From positions 4,340,001 through 4,404,000 of the forward strand of contig JAJGBQ010000004.1 of assembly GCA_022457065.1 (NCBI GenBank): a stretch of DNA of 64,000 bases, given 5' to 3'. Below, one piece after another: positions 21,410 through 31,386 of the stretch. Positions within the stretch are counted from its first letter, which is position 1. Each line of letters opens with the position of its first letter. Both the position numbers and the translations under genes were made by a program. The DNA is from Curvularia sp. ZM96. Its lineage: Eukaryota > Ascomycota > Dothideomycetes > Pleosporales > Pleosporaceae. The notes below the pieces were generated by a model. It worked only from the letters and a program-made list of their open reading frames with translations. It had not been told where the DNA came from and ran no database searches.

Positions 21410-22715
21410 ATCTCCCCCAATGTACTCCCGGCTCTAGAACACCCATACACCCTGTATTCCCTTGGACCGATTCTTAACGCTTCCACGACAAAGAAGAATG
21501 GGCCTTGCTTCATCTAGCGCATGAAGGAGCAGGTTCTTACGTGTTTGCCCCTTGGGGGAACGGGGAAAAAAGTCAAGTTTATGGGTGAGAAAGGAGGCAC
21601 GGCGATGTTTCTAGTTCCTTTTGCTTACTGAAAGAGGAGGGATTAGCGGGGGTTTTTATGATGGTATGAATGGACGCTCATTTTGAATGAAATAAATTGA
21701 AATGAACATAAATGAAGTGCTGAAGATGTGATGGTTGTGACTGTGCTGGTATGTTTGTGAGTGCTGAGCGTGGGTAATGCTGGTTCGATTTTAAGGATAC
21801 ATGCTACGCATAGTACGTAAAGAGATGATTGGATACCGCAATTTGGAGACGGATATGTCTCTTCTTGCAGTCTCAGTTTTTATGCCTGAAAGTAGACATC
21901 TTCTTGCACTCGAAGCTGTTAGGATGTGATGGTACTTTGTAATGGCCAAAACTGAGTTAGAGCGTTGTGGATAGGTATACACGCAATGCGGGATTAAGTA
22001 AGGACGTGCTTACTCCCAATCTTCCTGTTTGGTGGTTCATGGCATAATTGCTGTCTTGGTATTGCAAAAGACCGAGCACGTCTGACACTCGACTGAGTCT
22101 GCGGTGATGGGAGCAGGCAGTGATGAGATTCATGGGTGTTAGACTTGCAAACTAGTTTATATTCTGGCTCTCTTTCTCTCGAGATTTCAAGGAAGAATCC
22201 TGAGCTCTGGGAGAGGGAGTACTAGTGCACTCGTGTTCTTTCAAATTTGTTAGTTGATTACGTGAGGTTACTATCATTTTACACTTCTTTTTGACAACAA
22301 AAGGGTCGATTTAACAAGACTACAGTTTGGCTGCCTAGCTGTATAAGATTGGTTTGATCTAGCATAGAAGACCACATATATATGTGTATCTTTGTAAGCT
22401 CCTTCAAATCCACGACACTGTTAACTGATGATACGGTCTGCATTTTGAAGCCCGGTGTTATACATTTAGTAGTAAAGCCTCCTATTTTCATGCTATGCTG
22501 CAGACTTGCTTTGTCGCTGGATAAAAACATGCCTATACGTAGCATATCCTCAATACCAGTCGCTTCACTATAATGAGTCTCGAAGCTAGCAAATTAAGAA
22601 TGACGCAGGTCATGAAGCTGACAGCAATCCAAGATGTATTTAAATGTCCCAAACGCCACGCTATGCAAGTAAACACGAATGCCGTTTTATGTGGTTGGCT
22701 GTTCCACAGTAGACA
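21410..22715. other. Convergent intergenic region, metallothionein to BUD13
   Basis: Contains the metallothionein 3' UTR with an AATAAA at 21691-21696, then AT-rich DNA with frames at 21791-21982 and 22279-22545 that show no motif. Confidence 0.4.
21691..21696 (+). terminator. Possible poly(A) signal of the metallothionein gene
   Basis: AATAAA about 280 nt after the stop, in a run of A-rich repeats of the form TGAA(A)T. Confidence 0.35.
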
Positions 22716-23763
22716 CTAGTCGTCCATCTGCCACTGGTACTCGAGCTTCTCGATGTTTGCTTTGCGGTTCCTCGAATCAAACCACTGCTTCTCAAAGCCA
22801 TTGCTTCGGTCGATGCCGTCCCACCGGTGGCCAGGACGGATGTTGTATCTGTTTGGCTGGAACGACCCTTTGTATAGTGGCTTGCCCGTGACACTGCGCC
22901 CCGCCTTCTTCTTGCGCAGGAAGCCCATGGCTGGGTCATTCCAGTGATCCCGCTCCTTCAACTCATCATTGAGTTCGGCGTCATCTGCGTATCGAGCGAC
23001 CGTCATCGTCTTCGCGTCCTGCAGCTGTTGTTTCCGGCGCCCGGCTTCAGCGATCTGGACGTCTCCACGCGCCGCCCGTTCCTTTTCGCGCTTCTGGCGC
23101 TCTTCTTCCTCCGCCTTCTTGCGAGCCTCGGCGCGCTTCATTGCGACATTGATGATGCGACCGCTGGCATCTCGGTATATGGTCTCGGGGGCAGCGCCGC
23201 CCATTTCCTTTGCGATTTTCTCCGCCTGGCGCTTCTCCTCAGCCATCTTCTTGTGCATGGCAGCCTCGACTTCGGCGGCCGTTTGCAGGCCTGCCTTTGC
23301 GCCTGAGGCTGTCTTGAGGATACCTTCTTGGTCCACCATCTCTGGCGCTTCGTCCTCGGCCTCTGCAGCCTTTTGGCGATCAGCAGCGGTGCCTGCGATG
23401 ATGGCATCAGCGGCAGCCGCGTTGGCAGCGAGTTGGGCAGCATGTGAGGGCGCAGCGACTCCTACAGCAGTCCACGCTGCTGCGTCGGTGCCTTTTGATT
23501 TCTTCTTTGACTTCTTGAGTGTGCCTCCACCAACTGATCGGCCCAATGTTAGCCATCGAGATCTGCGACTGAGCGAGTCGGGGATGCTCACCTATCATTG
23601 GCGCGTCGTCGTCGTCATCGTCGGCCTTGTCTTTCCAGCCCAGGTTGTCGTCGTCTTCAATGACGAGGCCGGCATCCTTGTTCTTTCTTTTGCGCTTTTT
23701 GGATTTCTTTTCCGAGTCAGCGGTAAGGTAGTTTTTGGCCAGATAGTCGGCAAGTCCAGACAT
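22716..23763 (-). CDS. BUD13: BUD13/Cwc26, RES complex splicing factor
   Basis: Subunit of the pre-mRNA retention and splicing (RES) complex with Snu17 and Pml1, acting in the activated spliceosome. Exons 23763-23592 and 23533-22716 (58-nt intron) give 329 aa. The N-terminus MSGLADYLAKNYL is the family start; it is followed by a Lys-rich nuclear-signal stretch (KKSKKRKRKNKD) and acidic residues. The middle is Ala-rich and then a long E/K/R coiled-coil region. The conserved C-terminal block includes ETIYRDASGRII, DPAMGFL, GKPLYKGSFQPNRYNIRPGHRWDG and RSNGFEKQWF, the Snu17-binding and RES signature of BUD13. The splice joins PMI to VGGGTLKK, as in relatives. It is head-to-head with the ATL1-like gene with 202 nt between start codons. 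Confidence 0.95.
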
Positions 23764-23965
23764 GCTTGATTGGTGGTGGGGGTGGGCGCGGGCTGCGAGG
23801 AGGTCGCGAAGTTTGGCAGGGAAAGTCAATGGGCTTGGCGCGCGCATCATGCAGCATCACGTGATCTCGCGTCATGGCGTCTCTTCCGTCGCGATCGACC
23901 CCCGACGAGCGATGTCCCTCACTTCTCTCTCTATTTGGATTACAAACGACTAGCAACTAACAACT

Positions 23966-24637
23966 ATGGCCCCGGGCGAGCGCTCCGAAGAGGTGTGGCT
24001 GTGGTACACGGCCGTGTATGAGGCGATCCAGGAAATACCGCATGGCAAGGTCACCAGCTACGGGCACATTGCTAGGCTGGTGGGAAAGCGTGCGTCGTGT
24101 TGCGGATGATGATGACGACAAGGTGCTGACTTGTTCGCAGCCGAATGTCCCAGGTAGCACGCCCCCATCACCACGACCGTGGCATATACGTACACCTACA
24201 CATACCACTATGTCACTGCGCAACTAACGGATGACGTCAAAAGACAGGTTGGGGTGTGTCTCAAGAACCTGCCCTCAGCATTGGGCGACAGCAGCAAGAC
24301 GAAGCCTAGGTTTCATAGCGGCAACGTTCCTTGGCAGCGCGTGATTAATTCTAAAGGTGGTATTAGCCCGAGGTCAGCGCCTGCCTCCGTCATAGCAACA
24401 AAGACCTGTTTGTTGCCTTTGTTTGCGTGCTTGCTAACTGGACAAAGAGGCCCCAATGCGGCGGCGCACCAAGCCGACGCGCTGCGGAGAGAGGGTGTGG
24501 TGGTAACGCAGGATGGCATGGGCCAATACACAGTGGAGCTGGACGAGTACGGGTGGTTCCCTGACATGCTCCCAAGCGAGGCTGGCCAGATAGAGGGCAG
24601 CGAGACGGACGAGGACGAGGCCGCGTACCATACTTGA
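23966..24637 (+). CDS. ATL1: Alkyltransferase-like protein (ATL1), MGMT DNA-binding fold without the catalytic Cys
   Basis: DNA lesion sensor of the ATL family: it binds O6-alkylguanine with the MGMT fold and flags it for nucleotide excision repair, without transferring the alkyl group. Exons 23966-24089, 24141-24153 (13 nt), 24244-24372 and 24448-24637 give 151 aa. The fold starts WLWYTAVYEAIQEIPHGKVTSYGHIARLVGK; the micro-exon encodes PECPR, the recognition-loop segment, joined to QVGVCLKNLP. The active-site position reads PWQRVINSKGGIS, so the PCHRV cysteine of true methyltransferases is Trp, as in fission yeast Atl1. The C-terminal 35 residues are acidic and end without a domain. The third intron uses the acceptor AAAAG at 24239-24243, chosen because it alone restores the PRQVG block. 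It shares a short promoter with BUD13. Confidence 0.9.
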
Positions 24638-25710
24638 GATGAGATGAGGGTCATGAATAGGAGGGGTCTTGTTAGTGGCGCATGCTGTGTACCAGGTTGG
24701 GTCGAGCTGCTTGACACGTTAGAGTTGGCCGGACGCTGGTTGCGCGAGGGCGCCACCCTGGACTCTGGTAATGGTATGGGGTGCATGGTTCGCGAAGGCT
24801 CGAGGGCGTGATGGCTGAGGGCTGGGGGCCAGGGAAAAGGGCGCAGTCCCAGATAGGCGGCCGAATCCGGATCGTTATCGAGGCAGCGTGCCAATGTAAT
24901 ACGCCGCGATTGTTGGGATGCACATAGATAGACACATACATGGTACTACGCGCATAGTGTGGAGGTCCGTAACGTGTGGGGTCGGCGATCGGAGGGCTTG
25001 AGCTCGAAGAGCTTCAGCTTGCCCCCTGGGTACCCCGATCGAAGTTACGTACGGTGACTGACCAGGAACTCGGGCAAGCCTCCAACTCGCCCACGTTGGC
25101 CAGCAAAAGGCTCCTGATGAAACCGCCATGATGACACCATTGCCGTGGCCTGGCCGGCACCGTCAAACCGGAGGCGCATCGGGTTAACGCGGGCAACGGG
25201 CCTCGGCGAGTCGGAAGCTGGCGTTGCAGTCATGAGCGTGCTCCTACGCCCACGCCCACGCCTCGCCCTCCTTCATGGCCTCCTTATCAGGAACCTCGAT
25301 CAGAGCGGGGACGCGGACAGTGCTGACGCCTTTGACCTCATAAAGGGCGGCACTGTCCGCGGGCCTGGCCATGCCACATTCACCCTGCCCGGTTACATAG
25401 CCTTCCCTTCACAGCTGCCTGCTTAGCCACCCATCATCCTGAGTCACTTCTCAGAGTCATTCATAAGACAGCCGCCAGTCATCCACTACGCCTTCCTCTA
25501 GTTATTACCTGACCTTGTCGTGCCTGTAGCTCCCTCTCTCTCCTCCCCTACCCTACCTTTACTCCTCCACTGCCATACCCTACACACCTACCGTGCCACC
25601 CCTTGCAACCTACCACTACATCCTCTAGCTCTACCCTACACACCATATCAGACACGACCATAGTACAGTCAACAGCCCCAGGCATCCTCGCCGCCGCCCC
25701 CAGCTACACC
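24638..25710. other. Intergenic region with leader and inverted repeat upstream of the acidic protein gene
   Basis: No motif-bearing frame. The first half is GC-rich; from about 25430 it is strongly CT-rich, typical of a fungal promoter and long 5' leader for the ATG at 25711. An 11-bp inverted repeat lies at 25315-25362. Confidence 0.4.
25315..25362. repeat. 11-bp perfect inverted repeat
   Basis: Arms GCGGACAGTGC and GCACTGTCCGC separated by 26 nt. It lies about 350 nt upstream of a start codon; could be an operator-like site or an RNA hairpin in a long leader. Confidence 0.6.
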
Positions 25711-26263
25711 ATGTCAGCCTCGCAGACCTTCACTGCCGACCTTCGCAGCAGTGCCAGGGAGTTCAACCGCGACAAGAACAGCAGAGCAAAGTGGGCGCAT
25801 GGCCAGGCGTATCGCCGCGAGGAAGGCGGCAAGCCGCGCCCTGCGAAGCAATGCTCTTCGATCAAGTAAGCACCAACTGCCACCCTGCTCGCCAGGCGCC
25901 CATCAGAGTACTAATCCATGCAGGTCCTATGTCCCTCTCATGAAGGCTCGCACCGCCTTCAACAAGGACATGGCTTCCGCTGGCGACGATTCGTCGGCCG
26001 ACGAGGACGTCGACCACCCGTCGACTGCCCCTGCTCCAGACGCTGATATCGCATACTCGTACGATGCCTCGCGGGGTCCCACACACGGCAGCCAGATCCT
26101 CAACTACGCGCTCGACAAAGCCGTCGAGCGCTTCGAGACCAAGGAGACCGAGAAGTTGGTCAAGCGCGAGTACGAGGTGCTCGACTTTGACGACGACGAC
26201 GTCCCCCGAGGCAAGCGACGCGTTGCTCCCGAGGACGAAGAGTACGAGTTCATCGACGCGTAA
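25711..26263 (+). CDS. Acidic protein of unknown function
   Basis: Exons 25711-25865 and 25924-26263 (58-nt intron, GTAAGC donor, GCAG acceptor) give 164 aa. No family recognised. The first 50 residues are polar and basic (RSSAREFNRDKNSRAKW) and the middle is acidic (DDSSADEDVDHP). A predicted helical stretch, NYALDKAVERFETKETEKL, is followed by VKREYEVLDFDDDDVP, and the protein ends EDEEYEFIDA. The helix plus repeated acidic YE/F motif suggests a small soluble protein with a partner-binding tail. The coding call rests on clean splicing, a long CT-rich promoter and strongly coding-like composition. Start is the first ATG; the frame upstream extends only from TTG. Confidence 0.75.
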
Positions 26264-26846
26264 CCACCTTGCCCCTCTCTTGACACTAGTGTTTCTTAGT
26301 TTGCATTCTTCTCCCTTCCTGCATCTGACTGTGTCGCTGTGGTCTGATATGCGGTCTTGACTTTTACTATGGATTTATTACTTGCGGCAGCATCAATAGG
26401 CGAGCGTCTGGCGCTTCTCTGAGGACTTGAGCAGCCCTATACCCGTTCCGGCTTGCTTTATTTATTGGGTTTTGGGGTTTGGGTTTTGAGACACATGGAT
26501 CCTGGCTGTGGTTATCGCAGTATAGGTAGTTCCCAATGATATCACTAGCGGGCGGTATGAATTCATGCCGCTCCAACCGAGCAGCTGTGCACCCCTTCTG
26601 TCATTTTCCCAAGGCGGCTGATAGCGCGACGGGCGCGCGCAGGGCGTCACTGTATGTAGGCGTAAAGCTTGGCCTGCCATTAGCGGGCGGACCCCTTGAA
26701 CGGCTACGTCATCGCCCAGCATAGGAACTCCGTCTTGACTTTTCTAGAAGTCGCCGAAACTCTGGCCTGCTCTCTCTACTATCCCCCGCGGCCTCATTCA
26801 AGGCGCGCGTGACTTTGGCCTGTTACACCAACACGCACACACCGAA
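26264..26846. other. Intergenic, 3' of the acidic protein gene and promoter of the esterase
   Basis: Contains a G/T-rich run with GGGTTTTGGGG-type repeats at 26465-26489. No coding frame supported. Confidence 0.35.
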
Positions 26847-28205
26847 ATGACCGTCTCGGTCGATACCGCTCCCCAGCAGCACAAGGCCAGCCGGCCGCGA
26901 TGGATCCTCCACGTCCAGGCGCAGTTTTGGCGCGTCCTCATGGGCATCGGAATGATGCTGCATCGCCTCGCACGACCACGACCCCCTAAGCCCGCCTTCC
27001 ACAGAGATATCGACGCCACTGTGTCGCCCATCAAGAGCAAATTTCGCCTCAACTTCTACGTGCCCAGTGACTATAAGAAACACAAGAAGCTCAAAGGCAC
27101 CAAGAAATACCCTGTTGTCATCAACTTCCATGGTGGTGGTTTCGTTCTCGGAACAGCACACGACGATGCGCGCTGGTGCGGCGTCGTGGTTGATGAAGTC
27201 GGAGCTGTCGTGGTCAGCGTCGACTATCGTCTCGCCCCGGAAAACCCCTTTCCTACGGCTGTGGAAGACGGTGCCGATGCATTGCTATGGCTGGCGCAGC
27301 ACGCAGACGAGCTGATGCTCGACGCCGATCGCTTCGCAATCTCAGGCTTCTCGTCAGGAGGAAACATGAGCTTTACGGTCCCCTTGTGTTTACAGGGCGA
27401 ACTGTTCGATCGAACTCCCTCCGGCGCAAAGATTGTCGACCAGAGAGCGGGCAGCGTCCCCAACGCCGTCATCCAGCAGCCTCAAGCCTCTGCCCAGAAC
27501 CTCACCCCTGGCGGCTCACGCATCCCACTCATACGACAGAAATCGCGCCTAGACCGAATCGCCATGCTCCGCCAAACGGGCGCATCTTCGCTATCCCTCG
27601 TCACTTCGTACAAAGACCACTCGGGCGTGTCAGTCATGACGGAAGCTAGCAATGCTGTCCTCAAGATCAGAGGCATAGTATCTTTCTATCCACCAACCGA
27701 CTACACTCAAACACGCGCACAGCGTCGCGAGACTTGCGCACGCGTTGACCAGAACCTCCCCGCCGTTTTCACCGATCTCTTCGACGATTCATACCTCCAG
27801 CCGCCCTCGCTCGACCTCGCGCATCCCTGGCTGAGTCCTGGTGTAGCACCAAAACACATGCTCGAAGCGCTGCCCGACGACATTGTTCTCTTCTGTTGCG
27901 AATGGGACATGCTCCTTGCTGAAGGTGAGCGCTTCCGCGATCGCCTCCAAAACGATCTCGGCAAGCGCGTTCATTATCACTGTGTACCGGGGGTGCCACA
28001 TGGCTGGGACAAAGCACCCAATCCTCTCAGAGAGAGCCCTGGTGCGAGGCAGCAGTATCTGATTGCCTGCAAAGAGTTGAAACGCATGTTTGATATCGAG
28101 GACGAGGACGAAGAGCCACAGTCACATGACGATATGCCATGTAAGAAATACCATAAGAGTGTAGATATGGGTCGGTTGGGTAACCAGGCGCACGGGCAGG
28201 CATAA
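26847..28205 (+). CDS. Alpha/beta-hydrolase of the HSL family (lipase/esterase)
   Basis: Single exon, 452 aa. The hydrolase_3 (hormone-sensitive-lipase) signature is complete: oxyanion motif HGGG at residues 95-98 (INFHGGGFVLG), VDYRLAPENPFP at 125-136, and nucleophile elbow GFSSG at 167-171 (Ser169). The probable acid is in CEWDMLLAEGERF and the catalytic His in VPGVPHGWD near the C-terminus. Residues 1-50 hold a moderately hydrophobic, basic-flanked segment (ILHVQAQFWRVLMGIGMML) that could anchor the enzyme to a membrane; there is no cleavable signal. Compared with bacterial relatives it has an insertion of about 90 residues after the elbow containing RIPLIRQKSRLDR, and a polar C-terminal tail. 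The substrate is unknown; esters or short acylglycerols are the family norm. Confidence 0.88.
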   Translation: MTVSVDTAPQQHKASRPRWILHVQAQFWRVLMGIGMMLHRLARPRPPKPAFHRDIDATVSPIKSKFRLNFYVPSDYKKHKKLKGTKKYPVVINFHGGGFVLGTAHDDARWCGVVVDEVGAVVVSVDYRLAPENPFPTAVEDGADALLWLAQHADELMLDADRFAISGFSSGGNMSFTVPLCLQGELFDRTPSGAKIVDQRAGSVPNAVIQQPQASAQNLTPGGSRIPLIRQKSRLDRIAMLRQTGASSLSLVTSYKDHSGVSVMTEASNAVLKIRGIVSFYPPTDYTQTRAQRRETCARVDQNLPAVFTDLFDDSYLQPPSLDLAHPWLSPGVAPKHMLEALPDDIVLFCCEWDMLLAEGERFRDRLQNDLGKRVHYHCVPGVPHGWDKAPNPLRESPGARQQYLIACKELKRMFDIEDEDEEPQSHDDMPCKKYHKSVDMGRLGNQAHGQA

Positions 28206-28839
28206 AACTGTTAGCGTATCTTTTTTTGGTTTCTGGAGTTGGCGTCTCAAGTCGATACTTATTGCAGGCGTTTTAAGAGAGGGTTGAAAAAACATTCGGG
28301 AACACAGGATTCAATATCGAGGGAGGGACTTTCTTGCAGCGACGTTCATGTATTCTATATGTTTTTACGAAAATATCTGTTGTTGTTCTTTGCTGTAGTG
28401 TTTGCTCCTTCTGATCAAATACATTAGTTCAACCCTTAGTCTCTCAAACCCGCTCCTTTCTATACCTCGATACACCCCTCATGTCCAAGCGTTACGACAT
28501 TTTTCTTTCCCACAGTCCTGAGCAACACCAAATCATGTTTTCACACCGGCATCCTCAGCCATGACCTTTCAATCGCTGGGGCATGTTTGCCAGCCTTGCA
28601 TCCCTTTTCCATGTTCCAGCTGGCAGAGTCGCTAATGTGGGGGCGGTTGCATGGGCTGTCAGCCTGATGTCTAAGCCACATACTACAGGCGCTCACCATT
28701 GCTGCGCCTTTCAAGACCAGAGCTACGGAATAAAGATTGACATGCCCCTGTTTAAGTACTAAGACGATTCATCGACTGGAAAACCCCAGAAGCAGATGCG
28801 AGCACGATTCATAATACACCCAAACTCGAAAGAGAAGCC
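28206..28839. other. Intergenic, 3' of the esterase gene and promoter of the HET gene
   Basis: AT-rich 3' flank, then the promoter of the HET-domain gene. An upstream ATG at 28796 overlaps the HET start (separate entry). Confidence 0.35.
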
Positions 28840-28981
28840 ATGGAAGACGTCACGCCCCGCCATATTCAAGGAAACAACCAAGTCAATACCAAGCACTACT
28901 GCCAGCGATGTGAACCTTTGCTCACCCACATACAAAATGTGTGGACTCAAAACTCGCCTAAAGTCGGTACCGCGATTTTAG
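28796..28981 (+). promoter_or_regulatory. Upstream ORF overlapping the HET start codon
   Basis: An ATG 44 nt before the HET ATG opens a 61-codon frame in another phase and ends inside the HET coding region. If the leader includes it, initiation at 28840 would depend on leaky scanning. Confidence 0.35.
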
Positions 28982-30793
28982 CAGAATCTCTCCAAGCCGA
29001 TTGTGCTCTCTGTGTTCAATTCCGTCGTATTTTCGAATGGACTTATGGCTCTTCTTTGCCCATATTTGAGCGCGCCTCTGTCAACCTATCCTTTCTGAGT
29101 AACGGCCTGATATTTTACCCTTTACACAAATCGGGTGATGTTCAATTCTATCCTATGCAAAGCACAGAACTTGCATATCCACAGGTTGTTCGCCGGATAG
29201 TTTGCCCTGATGAGCCAGACTATCAATTCATCCGAACACAATTGGATAGGTGTCAAAAGTTCCATGGTCAAGAGTGTGGACGTGGAACGGTTGGCAAAAA
29301 TGTTCTGAGGGTCATTGACTGTAAATCACGCCGACTTGTTACATCAAAACCGGATGAGCCATATGCATGCCTGAGCTACGTATGGGGAGGCGGCGCTGCA
29401 CAAGAAACGCAGAGCTTCGGGGACAAGCTACCGGCAGAGCTACCAAAAACAATAGAAGACGCCATGGCTGTAGCCATTGTCCTAGGGATACCATTTCTTT
29501 GGGTAGATCGCTACTGTATCGACCAGGGAAATCTACAGGAGAAGCACAATATTATTCAGAATATGAACAGGATCTACGAAGGCGCAGAAATCACCATTAT
29601 AGCTGCCTGTGGAGATGACCCTCGTCACAGCCTTCCCGGAGTTCGAGGTACTCCAAGAAAGCCACAACTATCCATGACCCTTACCGACACAACCTTTGTC
29701 GCCTTTGATCCCATACATGATGAGATCAATAACACCAAGTGGGCAAAACGCGGATGGACATACCAAGAGATGCTCCTATCTCGCCGACGACTGGTCTTTA
29801 CTAACACTCAGATGTATTTCCAGTGCAGAACGACGCATTGCATGGAGAGTCTGCATCCAAGTTTCACAGCTTCAAGCTCTGCATTGCGTCCGCAATTCCA
29901 AGGATTTCCATCCAACGGTATTGGCCACACGGTTGACGACCTGCGAAACCGGTTGATGGATTATTACAAGAGACAGTTGTCTTTCGATACCGATGTTATC
30001 AATGCCTTCAAAGGTATCGTTAGCGCTTTTGACCAATCGGAGAGCTTTCCTTTCAGGTTGACCCATTTTTATGGGGTGCTACTTGCATACAAGCCCGACG
30101 ATGAAAATCTAGCACAACAGTTTTTTATTACAAACCTCTCTTGGTGGACCTCGAGAAGCAGAAACCAAAAGACATTTTTTTTACAAAAACGGACAGAAAA
30201 ACTTGTTTCCCTCCTGGAGCTGGGCCTCGACAAAGGCAAAATCGATGCATGGCTGTTTTCCTGAACTAATGTTCACTTATGCTAGGACTGGTGTATTGCA
30301 ATGTGATGAGGTCCAAGTTTGCTTCACCCACAGGACAGATGGGGACATGGATCCCTGTACACTTACGAAGCACAAAGACAGCTATGAAATGTTTCTCCCT
30401 CACATAAAGCTGACGACATGGGTTGTTTCATGTCCTCTCTCCCGGACTGATGAAGGCTTACTCCTTCTATTCGGAGGCGAGTGGAACACTGAGTTTCAGC
30501 CTGGAGCATCTTGCAATACACTTCATCTCGCCTATCTGGGTTATCCGGGAACTGAAGGTCATGTGGAGCCTCTGATTTGGGCGGTCGCCATGATCCTTGA
30601 GGAGATGGAGCCGGGCGTTTTTTGTCGTATCGGCCACTGGTACTCCCCGAGGGGTGTGGCCATCGATGCGTGGAAATCGACACGCGAAGGTCTGGACATC
30701 GCATTGTTCACAGCACAATATCTCGCCATGGACTTTGACGAAGAGCCTGTGTCTCAGCCACAGTGGGAGTGGAGGACCGTTACTATAGTGTAA
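28840..30793 (+). pseudogene. HET-domain (heterokaryon incompatibility) gene with a frameshift
   Basis: The 5' part encodes 474 aa with an N-terminal Cys-pair region (CQRC, CALC) and the HET domain: YACLSYVWG at 175-183, LPKTIEDAM, FLWVDRYCIDQ at 219-229, the IYEGAEITIIAACG block, and KRGWTYQEMLLSRRRLVFT further on. This frame stops at 30264. The family continuation is in another frame, where FPSWSWAS is encoded around 30206-30229, followed by about 190 residues to a stop at 30793. The two frames meet near 30160-30182, which holds AAAA and an eight-T run; no intron of plausible size has GT...AG there. One base missing from a homopolymer explains it. It may be a real pseudogene, an allele difference or a sequencing error. 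HET proteins trigger incompatibility cell death in other fungi; nothing functional can be claimed here. Confidence 0.75.
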
Positions 30794-31386
30794 GAGTAAT
30801 GTCAAGGCTTAGAATGTGTCGCAACAAGGTCTGTTATTGTAAGCACCTGGGGTATATTTGTGTCAGGATGCACTTTACAGCAATCTCTGCCCCATTTCGC
30901 AGAGCGAGTATCCCGTGAAGAGAGAGGCAGCAGAGGAAGAATGAGCTACAGAAACTGGGTTGGAAGATTTCAGCAAAGCAGTTGTCGAGTGAACACATTT
31001 GAGACACTCTTCGAATGGCAGAAGATAGCACTGAACAATATCTCAAGCACTATTGGAAAATATCACGCTGAGGAGAGTGAACAATGCTAGTTTTTCACAT
31101 ACTCAGGGAATAATATTTCCTAGTATTCTCTTATGCTATTCAAAATCTTACCAACTCCCTGCCTTGACAAAAACACCTCGTGCTTTCATTCTGAGCGAAA
31201 AGAAAAGTCTGAACGAGAGTAGACCAGAAACAAAGAGAGGAAATGACAAGCATGAGATTGTTCATCTACAAATACATCCAAAGAAAAACTATCCGTTCTT
31301 GTAAATGCGCAAAAGGGGGTATCCAAAATAACACGCATCCCAAGTAATTTTCCCACGCCAAAAGCCAACGCCAGAAAGCCCATTAC
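30794..31386. other. Convergent intergenic region
   Basis: AT-rich DNA between the HET gene and the 803-aa protein gene. Frames at 30860-31090 and 31053-31304 have no motif. Confidence 0.4.

Noticed and set aside
22969..23769. 266-codon plus-strand frame
   Set aside because: Antisense shadow of BUD13 Ala/Lys/Glu-rich coding sequence.
26465..26489. GGTTTTGGGG-type run considered as telomere-like repeat
   Set aside because: Does not match TTAGGG units and is too short.
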